This document shows, in pieces, positions 55,140 to 64,000 of a stretch of 64,000 nucleotides of DNA. Under the pieces are notes generated by a model. That model did not search any database, was not told the origin of the DNA, and worked only from the letters and a program-made list of their open reading frames with translations. The stretch comes from Tenodera sinensis (lineage: Eukaryota > Arthropoda > Insecta > Mantodea > Mantidae): the NCBI GenBank assembly GCA_030765045.1, contig CM060963.1, positions 121,470,735-121,534,734 of the forward strand, given 5' to 3'. Positions within the stretch are counted from its first letter, which is position 1. Each line of letters opens with the position of its first letter. The translations under genes and the position numbers were made by a program.

Positions 55140-56603
55140 AAATTTCAAACCCTTTTGGAACCCCCAGTTAGAAGAACTGAAGAAGCAAAGGGATATAGCT
55201 AGAAATACAGCTGAACAAACAAAAAACATATTGGATACACAAATATGGCGTAAGAATGTGCCTCACTAAAAAAAGAAATTAATACTGCTAAAAGGAGTCA
55301 CTCTAATAATTTCTTCGAAAAAATGGATTATAGGACAGATGGTAACAAAGCTCATAAGTTCATAAAAAATTTCAAGGACAGGAAAGAAAACAACAGCACA
55401 CCTATCATACACAACAATAAAATCTTAGTAAATGATGCAGTCATAGGCGAAACATTCAATAAATATTATGCTAATTCACACAAAGTAACAAGAAATAATA
55501 AAAAGGAACGTAAAGAATTTAAGAAAGATTTAAAACAAGAAATAGAATGTGATCCTAACACTCAGTGCAATATCTTTTTTCAAAATTTTAATATGCAAGA
55601 ACTGAACATTGCAATAAATAATCTAAAAAACAAAAAGTCTCCTGGGCCAGATCACATACATCCAGAGTTCATAAAAAACCTTGGAAAAACAGCAAAACAA
55701 CAACTACTGAAACTCTACAATCTATCCTGGAAAACCATTGTACCTGCTGAATGGCAGAAAGCAATAATTGTCCCACTCTTGAAGAAAGACAAAACAGCAT
55801 CAGAAATAAAAAATTATAGACCAATAGCTCTTACTAGCATAATAGCAAAAGTGATGGAAAGAATGGTGTCAAACAGGTTAAATTGGTTTCTAGAATCAAA
55901 AAATTTAATATCCCCATGTCAAGCTGGATTCAGAGAGACAAATGAACAAGTCTTACTTCTCAGTCAAGAAATCAAAGACTCCTTCAATTGAAAAGAAGAT
56001 AATTTATCAGTTTTTATTGATTTCCAAAGTGCATATGATTCTATATGCAGAACAAAGCTACTAAAGAAAGTAAAAAAAAATAGGGATACAAGGTCCAATG
56101 TTTTCATGGCTATGTCATTTCCTAACACAACACTGTATTGCAACCAGATATGGAAGAAATATATCTAAATACAAACAAGTACACCGTGGCTTACCACAAG
56201 GTGCAGTGCTGAGCACAACACTTTTTAATATATTTATTAACGATCTGCCACAACAAATACAAGAATCAGGTGTGAAGTATGCACTATTTGCTGATGACTT
56301 AGTAATGCGGACTTCAAAACCAAAAAGCAAAAGTACAGAACTAGAAAAAACCATGCAACAATCCTTAACCAACCTACAAAGGTGGACCAAAGAAAATTTA
56401 ATGACTGTTATTACAACAAAATCAAACTACCAAATCTTTTCACTAAGAAAAAAGCCACTAAAAATAAAACAAAATTTTAAGGGTCAACAATTACCACCAA
56501 CAAAGGAAGCAAAGTATTTAGGAGTTACATTTGATACCAAATTTACATGGACCAAACAAATAGAAAATGTAATACAAAGAGCAGAGAGGCGCCTTTCACT
56601 GTT
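55140..56603 (+). pseudogene. Reverse transcriptase of the family 1 element, copy 2
   Basis: Frames 55323-55991 and 56098-56603: LNIAINNLKNKKSPGPDHIH, AEWQKAIIVPLLKKDK, NYRPIALTSIIAKVMER, FIDFQSAYDSI, HRGLPQGAVLSTTLFN, YALFADDLVM. Defects are a TGA at 55989 (copy 1 has AGA), a one-base A insertion at 56073-56081 (nine A versus eight in copy 1), and loss of a few codons in GFRE-TNEQ. It is cut at 56603 by a second element inserted after TTCACTGTT. Confidence 0.92.
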
Positions 56604-56617
56604 GTTGTTGTTGTTTT

Positions 56618-56962
56618 CTAGTGCCTTGCATCTGGCAATGAAGCCATTAGCATTTGTGCTTTCCAATACTTTTGAACTGTAGTTTCTTCTGATCTTAATG
56701 CTTCACAGGTCTTCAAGTGGTCTTCGTTCATTTCTGCTGGATCGTTACACAGGACACATATTGGTGAGGCTGAGATACCTATTCTGTAGAGATGACTTGC
56801 TAAGCAGTCGTGATTTGTCAATAGTCGGAAGGCTGCAACCGCTGTTTTCCTTGGTCTCTGGGGGATTATATCTGGGTTGGAAAGTAGTGTAATCCATTTT
56901 TTATCTTTGGCATTTGTTTCTATTTCTTGTAGGTATGAATGAGAAAATTTGTTAATGATCAA
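56618..56962 (-). pseudogene. C-terminal CCHC region of family 2
   Basis: 114 codons: KTAVAAFRLLTNHDCLASHL, then PICVLCNDPAEMNEDHLKTC (C-x2-C-x8-H-x4-C) and QKYWKAQMLMASLPDARH before TAG. It is in frame with the RNase H frame but separated by a TAA at about 57002. Confidence 0.9.
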
Positions 56963-57001
56963 GCGTTTTATTGAGGAATATGAGAAATTGAATTTAGACT
57001 T

Positions 57002-57694
57002 TTATTTTATTGTTGTGCCTTTCTTTGCAAGTGAGTCTACAGCTTCGTTCCCCATGACTCCACAGTGTGCTGGAATCCATTGGAGATGAACAGTCTTATT
57101 AACTTTTTGGAGTTGTGTTAACATTTTGTAGCATTCTCTAATTTTTGTTGACTTCTTTGTAGTATTTGAACATATTCCCTGAATTGCAGCTTTAGAATCT
57201 GAAAGAATTACTGCCTTGTTAAATTTATTTAAGGGAAGATTTAATAATTGTCGGAGAGCAATGTGTATAGCCTCTATTTCTCCATCATAATTTGTTGTGT
57301 CTCTGCCAACAGAATGATAAAAGGAAAAATGTGAACACGTAACTCCAGCTCCAGTAAGGTTTTCCTTGGAGGATCCATCAGTATATATGTGCAGCCATTC
57401 TTCTGTGGGATACCTAGTATTGATTGTTTCCAGAGCTAGAAGTTTTTGTATTTCTTTTGGTGTGTCTGATTTATTTATTTCCTCTATTAATTCCAAATTG
57501 AAGGCAGGTTGCAATAATACCAATGGATTTTCTCTTAGAAGTAGATTTTCTCTGGTGTTAGGAATGTTCAATTTGGATTTAATCTGTATTACCTTTTCTA
57601 GGAAACTATTATGAGTTTTAAGGATTGAAGGGGGGAGGTTCTCTTCTGTCCATTTAGAGTTTGGCAGTCGTAACATTTTCTCGTGTTGGAGCAA
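57002..57694 (-). pseudogene. RNase H domain of family 2
   Basis: 230 codons: HIYTDGSSKENLTGAGVTC, YDGEIEAIHIAL, VILSDSKAAIQGI, LQWIPAHCGVMGNEAVDSLA. All catalytic residues (D, E, D, H/D) are present. Preceded in the same frame by a TGA at about 57722. Confidence 0.93.
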
Positions 57695-57721
57695 TGCTTG
57701 TTCTTCTATTTTTGTTGTTAT

Positions 57722-59458
57722 TCATGGGGTCCGTGTTAAGGCAAGCATGGCATCAATAGGTGTGGATTTAACTGCTCCAGTGATTAGGCGAAGAGCCTGA
57801 TTTTGTATTTGTTCAAGTTTATTGATGTTAGCATTTGCTGCTGTTATTAAAGCTTCAGAACAGTACAAGAGGTTTGGTTTAACATACATTTTGTATGTTG
57901 TGTTAAGTACTCTCCTTGAGCAGCCCCATTTAGCACCAGCTAACCTTTTCAGGATTTGCAGTTTCTTTTCAACCTTTTCTGAGATGTTTGTTATATATTT
58001 TTTCCAACTTAGCTTTCTGTCGAAAGTGATGCCTAAGTATTTGGCATCATCAACTGCTTTGAGTGGTTTACCATTATAATTTATGTTAATATTAACTGGT
58101 TTGTATTTTAGTGTAAATAATTCATAATTTGTTTTTTCCACATTGATAGTCATGAGGTTTTTGGAGCTCCATTCATGTACTTTGTTTAGGGCTGTTTCTA
58201 TTCTGTCTTTAATTAATTCAGATTTTTTTGGAGAGCCTGAAGTCCAAATGACTACATCGTCAGCAAATAAAGCAATTTTGGTTTCTAAAGTTTTTATTAT
58301 TGATGGAAGGTCATTTACATATATGTTAAAGAGTGTTGTGCTCAGAACAGCACCTTGTGGAAGTCCTCGGTGTGTTTGTTTATATTTGGAAATGTATGTA
58401 TTATATTTTGTGGCACAAAATCTTTGTGAAATAAACTGAGTTATCTATTTAAGCATGTTACTTTTCACACCTATTGATTGCAACTTCTCAATTAATTTGT
58501 TTCTCCAGACTGAGTCATATGCTGATTTAAAATCAATGAATACTGCTAAGGTATCCTCCTTTCTTTTGAAAGCTTCCTTGATGTCTTGGCTTAGCAGGAG
58601 TACATTTTCACTTGTACTATGATTCTGTCTGAAGCCAGTCTGTGAACTATTAATTAAGTTGTAATATTCTAGGAACCAGTTAAGTCTAGATGCCACCATT
58701 CTTTCCATCACTTTTGCAATAACACTGGTCAAAGATATTGGTCTGAAACTATTAATATTGTTTGAAGGTTTGTTTTTCTTTAAAATCGGGATGATAATGG
58801 CTTTTTTCCAGTCAGAAGGTAAAGTTATTCTCCAACACGTGTTATACAGTTTAAGTAGGATTTCTTTTCCTTTCCTGCCAAGGTGTTTAATAAACTCTGA
58901 GTGGATCTTGTCAGGTCCTGGAGATTTTTTGTTCTGTAATTGTTCTATTGCTAAATCCAGTTCTGTTTCGTTAAAATCCTGAATAAAAATATCATTTCGT
59001 ATACGTTTTGGCTTATTAGTTTCTGTGATAGTTTTTTGGATAACCTTATCTTGTTTTTTATACGCTTGGGGTATTCTTTGTGACTGAGCATAAAACTTGT
59101 TAAGGGATTCTGCTATTTCCCTATCTGTAGTTAAGCTTTTGTTATTATGTTTTAATGGTTCAGTTGTATTTTTTGATAATTTTGTTTTATTAAGGAATTT
59201 GTATATTTTATTTCCATCTTTCCTATAGTCCATATGTTCTACAAAATTTGTGAAACTGGCCCTCTTTGCTGTAATTAATTCTTTCTTAAAAATGGCTGCT
59301 TTTCTTCTCCAGTTTTGTACATCTTCTGGACACTTGGTTCTTTCGGCTTTGACTCTTGCTATATTTCTTTCGTGTTTTAACTTAGATAAAGATGGAGACC
59401 AAAAGTAGCTATATTTCTTTAACTTTCCTTTGGGGATATGTGTTTTGGCTGCTGTCAA
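57722..59458 (-). pseudogene. Reverse transcriptase of family 2
   Basis: Minus frame 59458-58445: RELITAKRASFTNFVEHMDY-like linker, LDLAIEQLQNKKSPGPDKIH, SDWKKAIIIPILKKNK, SFRPISLTSVIAKVMER, FIDFKSAYDSVWRNKL. A single TAG (Trp codon in relatives) at 58445 precedes HRGLPQGAVLSTTLFN and IALFADDVVIWTS near 58260. The same frame then continues 58153-57722 (NYELFTLKYKPV, YLGITFDRKLSWKKYI). Only isolated stops separate it from an open frame. Confidence 0.93.
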
Positions 59459-59863
59459 TAATATTTCACAAATTTTTTATTCATTTCATCTGTTGACTTG
59501 AACTCTGATTCTAACAGTATATTACACTTCCCTTCTGTCTCATTTTGGAAACTGGACCAACCTGCGTTTTTAAAATTCCAAGCAGTTTTAATTTTTGGTT
59601 TGTTACTTTTATTTATTAGACCTCTTATGGAGTTTATGGTGATTCTGTGGCCTGAACCTGGGTCTTCTATTATTTCTCTTTTTGTATTGTCAATTATGTC
59701 AGATGACACCATCAGAAGATCAGGATTTGTACCTGAACCATTATAATGAAGGTAAGTGGGTGGATCATTTGGATTAAATATTAATTCCATTGTTGTTGAG
59801 CTGAATAGGTCTTCCATGACTCTTCCTGCTGAATTTATATCTCTGTAGCCCCACCAAGGGGAG
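59455..59863 (-). pseudogene. Endonuclease C-terminal part of family 2
   Basis: From the truncation point: NSPWWGYRDINSAGRVMEDL, SGTNPDLLMVSSDII, EDPGSGHRITINSI. This covers the last third of the AP-endonuclease domain including the final His. A one-base shift at about 59455 separates it from the RT frame. Confidence 0.88.
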
Positions 59864-60990
59864 TTCACTGTTAAAACGTCTAACAGGAATGAAGTGGGGA
59901 TGTTCCAGAGCAACTCTTAACACAACATACAATGTATATATATAAAGCCATTATTTACTTACTGCAGCGAAGTTCTTGTAACAGCAAACACAAAAAAAAA
60001 TTCAAATCTTTCAAAACCAAATTCTGAGATTAATTACAGGTGCTATCAAAACCACACCAATAACAGCTATGGAAATACTAACCAACCAATACCCCATTGA
60101 ATATGAAATAGAAAAAGCGGCTCTTATTCAACACGAAAAGTTGATCAGACTCCCATTCAATACATGGCACAAGAGAAATTTTGCACATACACTAAAGACT
60201 CAGGTGAGCTTTCTTTCCAAAATTCAAGACATCAAGAAGAATGTAGACCTCCCTAATTCAAAGGAAAACTTCATATCTAAAGTCAATCCGACACATACAT
60301 TAGACATCACATATTATTTACACCTGACAGAAGAAGTTAAGAAAAGTGATACTCCAACTAGTGTTCTAAAATTATTGGCATCAGAGACAATCCATACTAG
60401 ATTTCCAGAACACGAATGGCTGCATATTTATACTCATGGATCATTGATATCAAACCAAGATGGAGCAGGTGCTGGAGTCACATGTCACCTCTTTTCCTAT
60501 TACAAATCTTTAAGTTATGGAATTACAAACTTTGATGGAGAAATTGAAGCAATTCGAATGGCCCTACAAAATCTTTTGTACAGAAATTCACATTTTTAGC
60601 AAGCAGTTATTCTCTCAGATTCCAAGGCAGCAATTCTAGCAATTACTTCCAAGTTGTTACCAAAAAGCCAAACAATTATTGAATGTTGGAAAATGCTTAC
60701 CCATCTAACAGCACTTCAAAAACACCTAGTCTTCCAATGGATACCAGCTCACTGTGGACTGAGTGGTAATGAGAAAGCTGATTTTCTTGCAAAAAAGGGT
60801 GCCAGCGGAGTACAAAAATCTATAGTTAATCTACCATTTTATGCAGCTAAAAGATTAGTCAACTCTGAATTCAAAAAAATTATTGCAAAGTATTACTATG
60901 AAAAATCAAAGAATAAAAGATGGGAACTACCAAACATTCAAACAGTAATTCCTGAGTATCCTCGAAATTTAGAATTGGGATATATATATT
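59864..60990 (+). pseudogene. RNase H part of family 1, copy 2
   Basis: Resumes after the nested insertion: HIYTHGSLISNQDGAGAGVT (first catalytic Asp changed to His, compare YTDGS in copy 1), FDGEIEAIRMAL, a TAG at about 60598, then LSDSKAA, QWIPAHCGLSGNEKADFLAK. Similarity to copy 1 ends at TTGGGATATATATA (about 60990), after which the two diverge, so the 3' end is lost or replaced. Confidence 0.92.
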
Positions 60991-61159
60991 TCACAAACAA
61001 AAATTGTGACATCTGCCTGACATTGCAGTTGACCATAAAGATCCAGAATACAAAGATATATGACAAAGTCAAATTTTAAGAAAAACAATATTAAAATGAA
61101 GATACAAAATATCCAAAGAAACGTTAAACGCTTAAAGGATTATAACAAGAAGATAGTGG
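60991..61159. other. Short unassigned stretch between two retroelements
   Basis: AT-rich with no recognised product. It may include the 3' UTR of the R2-like element. Confidence 0.35.
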
Positions 61160-62065
61160 TTAATACATGCAACACAAGTGAGTATTTAAAATATATAAAG
61201 AGTCTTTTAGGACATGTAAACATATATTTACAATTTCGGACCATTGCACACCCAGTGCTTTGAGGCAGGTACTTGTGAATTTAAAACATGTTCTGCGGGC
61301 ACCAAAGAGTAGTCCTTTTACCTCCCATGCATTTTCAGGTACGTTATATCTCTCACTAAGGTGAGGAATGCATGGTTGGTAGATGGCTTCCTTTTCCTCG
61401 TTCACCTGTGTCGCCTGCTGTAAATGTTGCTCCATTCTTATTGGTAGATCAAGAATGAGACCCTTTCCTGCATCCCTCTTGATGGCTACGATATCTGCTC
61501 TTCGATGGCTACCATCCTCAGACAGGCAATGGACCTCTTCATAGACCTCCCAATTGGCTCTACGAAGGGCTGTAGAAATTGATGAATGCACACGGTGGTG
61601 ACGAGTGTTGCGAAGTAATTCTCCCTTTGGGCAATATCCTAGTACATGCCCAAGGGTTTCCACTTCTTTATAATTTGAGTGCCGACATTGTGTTGTTTGC
61701 TGATTTCTTCCAGGCACAGATCTTACTGCTGACGTGTTACAGGACATTTTGATGGCATTAGTCCATTCAGAACATGACAGGATTTTTCTGTTGCTCATCC
61801 ACGAATTGGCTCTGGGATTCTCTTTATATGTCTCAATCCCCTTTCCCTTGTGAGGTAGCTGACACCATGCATCAAACGATTTAAGTTGTAATTGTTTTCG
61901 AAGCCATCGTCCTGATTTTGACATGATTTCATCGTTAATGTCAATGTTCAAATTGGAAAGGGCTTCTTTCTTCTCTTTCTGAGTATCTCGACACAAGCGT
62001 AGATGATCATCTTGTATTTGTGAAGCTTCTGAGCTATATTGAAATGTTGTATATAAGCCTCCCAA
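61160..62065 (-). pseudogene. R2-like element: Cys-His motif and restriction-like endonuclease
   Basis: 301 codons. LKSFDAWCQLPHKGKGIETY, then TQCRHSNYKEVETLGHVLGY and CPKG, the R2-type C-x2-C-x-H-x-C motif with the second Cys changed to Ser. Next RRADIVAIKRDAGKGLILDL, the PD-(D/E)xK-like endonuclease with Asp residues in ADIVAI and LILDL. Then EKEAIYQPCIPHLSERYNV, VKGLLFGARRTCFKFT. This C-terminal layout defines the R2/NeSL/CRE-type branch, not APE-type elements. Confidence 0.9.
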
Positions 62066-62967
62066 CTAGCTCTGATTAGTCCTATTCCTCGAAGATTACG
62101 TGGAGCATATATCATATCATTGGGGCAATCATGTGGTAGCCCAACTATTTCTTTGACGGATGTTCTTATTAATTTATCAATATCTTCTAAAAAGGAGGAT
62201 GGAATCTTATTCAGTGGTGTACTTTGAAGGGAATAAACTAATCCAGGCCAAATATATTGATTAATGATATTTAATTTTTGATCTGCTTTGAGCAAGTTGG
62301 AATAAGAAAGTGAATTCAAATCTTTTTTCAAACGTTTGATTATCTTATTCTTATCCAACTGGATTTCATTCGTGAAATTTACACCCAAATATTTTATGTT
62401 TTCGTTTTCTTTGATTGGCTCTAAAACATTTGAGCCAAATTTTATTTTAGAAGTTTCACTAAGTTTACCATGTTTGATATTTATGACATTGCATTTTAAT
62501 GGATTGATAAGCAAACCAATAGCAGCAAAGTTGCTGGTAGTTAAGTCTAAAAGTGACTGAGCAGATGTTTCGTCCTTTGCTACTAAAACAATATCATCAG
62601 CAAAAGCCATGGCCAATACATTTTTTACTTCAGGGTTAAGTTGAAATCCATGCAATTTTGCAATCTCATGGTCTGTTATATCTTTAATTGTGTCATCAAT
62701 CGCTAAATTAAACAATGTAGGAGAGATGGGTGAACCCTGAGCAACTCCTTTTTGTAGAAAAATAGGCGATGTTTTGTTTATGCCACATTCTACTGCAATG
62801 CTATTACCCTGAATGAAATTCAGAACTAATGCTCTCAAGTTGTTTGGCATATTGGTGCACCTCAGGCATCTCTTGATATGTTCATGACCTTTGCTATCAT
62901 AAGCCTTGGAGATGCCAAGGAAAACAATGCAGCAGTCCTTCTTGTTAGCTTTACAGTTTGTCAGCAT
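61948..62967 (-). pseudogene. R2-like element: reverse transcriptase palm and thumb
   Basis: 339 codons: IVFLGISKAYDSKGHEHI (first catalytic Asp position changed: usual DxxKAFD reads GISKAYD), FLQKGVAQGSPISPTLFNLA, LAMAFADDIVLVA (catalytic), GLLINPLKCNVINI, KYLGVNF, NLRGIGLIRASWEAY. It overlaps the next frame by a shift near 62000. Confidence 0.92.
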
Positions 62968-63487
62968 TGATGATTGATGTATTTATATGACAGCCAGGGA
63001 GCGCAACAAAACCACGTTGATAAGTGCAAAAATCGATAAATGATCTCAGTTTTCTGTCAATTACTTTTTCAATAACACGTCTGATTACAGAAAAAATTGA
63101 TATTGGGCGCCAATTAGTTAGTTCATCAGGGTTTCCTTTTTTGAATATTAGAACTGTTCTTGCAGCCTTAAATACTTCCGGACATTTTCCAAATTTCAGC
63201 ATCGCATTAGCTAGAAGACACAACAGTTTAGTGGTTTTAAATTCTTTTAAAACTTTTACAATGATTCCATCATGACCCGGAGATGTATCCACTTTAATCT
63301 GGCTAAGAGCAGCATTAATTTCTGCTTCCTTTATTTCTATATCATTCTCTGTACATACCGCTGCTATCTCTGGTAAGGGAGTTAGTTCATTCTCCTGTTC
63401 AAAAATATTTTGAAAATGTTGGTAAATAGAAGATGTTGGAATGTTACACTGGACACCATTTTGATTTTTCATGATATTCCTGACCAC
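62951..63487 (-). pseudogene. R2-like element: N-terminal RT region
   Basis: 178 codons: ALSQIKVDTSPGHDGIIVKV, ARTVLIFKKGNPDELTNWRP, ISIFSVIRRVIEKVIDRKL, then QRGFVALPGCHINTSII. These are RT blocks 0-3 of the R2 type (KGNPDELTNWRPI). Confidence 0.9.
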
Positions 63488-63829
63488 CTTGCGTCGTTGA
63501 TTATAGTACAGGTACTGAGAGACTTCTTATTGATACTTATTTTTGTTGTATTCTCTTTTGCATTTAGATAGTCTTGCAGGATTTTTGGTATTTGAATATG
63601 AATTGCTCTGACGTATTTGTTTACTTTTTCGTGCATTATAGTATCGGATGGCAGGATGTTTAGGGCCAGAAAGGAAGGATAATGCTGTGACTAAATAGCT
63701 GACCACTTCTTGGCATAGCGACTCAAATGATTCTATATCAGATTTTAGTATTATGGTTTTTAATTTTTCCTCAAACTTTGTAATGTCACCTAGTTTTTTT
63801 ATTTATTTGTTCATCCTTATGCAATGTAT

Positions 63830-64000
63830 GAGTTTTTTGGACCTTATCATTTTGAGTGTCCAGCTCATTATTCTCCTCTTGCGTGTAAGAATTTTCTGTT
63901 TGCTGCTTATATTTGGAAGCTATCTTTGTTCGATAAGCATCAGGATGTGCTTTACTTATATGAATAGCAACAGATTTAAAGGGTTTTCCACAGATATGAC
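63830..64000 (-). pseudogene. R2-like element: N-terminal zinc finger, runs off the window
   Basis: Minus strand at the right edge reads HICGKPFKSVAIHISKAHPD followed by AYRTK. This is the second half of a C2H2 finger (CxxC-x12-H-x4-H; the first Cys lies at the border), then a Gln/Glu-rich linker. R2-type proteins begin with such fingers. The region 63488-63830 links it to the RT in broken frames. Confidence 0.7.

Larger units (their letters stand above)
56604..59863 (-). mobile_element. I-group non-LTR element, family 2, nested in family 1
   Basis: 3.26 kb in reverse orientation, flanked by the 9-mer TTCACTGTT (56595-56603 and 59864-59872). It ends in AAC repeats at the 3' side (seen as GTT at 56604-56615) and is 5'-truncated inside the endonuclease. 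Domain order on the minus strand: endonuclease C-terminus, RT, RNase H, CCHC tail. It is related to the host element but clearly diverged. Confidence 0.95.

Overview
This is eukaryotic nuclear DNA, almost certainly from an insect with a large, repeat-filled genome. The evidence is spliced exons with GT-AG borders, AT-rich non-coding sequence, and a mix of insect-type mobile elements: I-group and R2-like non-LTR elements, Penelope-like elements, Ty3/gypsy, mariner, pogo, hAT, Helitron-like repeats and tRNA-derived SINEs. A polyneopteran such as a cockroach, termite or stick insect fits best, but this is inferred from style and no species marker was identified. No prokaryotic gene, CRISPR array or functional tRNA was seen.

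The only convincing host gene lies on the minus strand and spans at least 46 kb. Five coding exons of a membrane-anchored short-chain dehydrogenase (SDR9C type, like BDH1/HSD17B2/retinol dehydrogenases) lie at 45745-45948, 24274-24357, 16146-16308, 11424-11576 and 1-128. All splice phases agree. Together they give 238 N-terminal residues with two membrane segments, the TGxxxGxG cofactor loop, NNAG, and the Asn/Ser/Tyr/Lys catalytic set. The gene runs off the left edge of the window. Its introns (about 11.3, 4.6, 8.0 and 21.4 kb) are filled with mobile DNA.

Region by region: 1.4-6.0 kb is an I-group non-LTR fragment split by a small LTR element. 6.2-8.1, 12.0-13.2, 21.4-23.7 and 41.3-44.1 kb are four copies of one Helitron-like repeat with internal tandem repeats. 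8.3-10.9 kb holds SINE heads, a MITE and non-LTR tails. 13.4-15.1 kb is a dead Tc1/mariner-type transposase. 17.4-20.2 kb holds SINE multimers plus a Penelope-like element, followed by an 80-bp tandem repeat. 26.6-35.0 kb is a near-complete but inactivated Ty3/gypsy element on the minus strand, interrupted by a MITE. 35.3-36.4 kb is mariner and 38.5-39.5 kb is pogo. 39.68-44.43 kb is an unassigned DNA transposon with its own target duplication, carrying a Helitron-like copy.

Upstream of the first coding exon (46-64 kb) are a 330-bp GAGT microsatellite, a second Penelope-like fragment and two hAT elements with perfect 8-bp target duplications. A second I-group element (54.2-61.0 kb) is invaded by a related but distinct one (56.6-59.9 kb). 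An R2-like element runs off the right edge (61.2-64.0 kb).

Every mobile-element gene seen is broken by stops, frameshifts, truncation or nesting. The most unusual signals are SINE insertions carrying oppositely oriented tRNA-like modules within one target duplication, the unassigned 39.68-44.43 kb transposon, hammerhead-ribozyme-like cores in Penelope-like repeats, and the Helitron-like family with internal minisatellites and a gag-like remnant.
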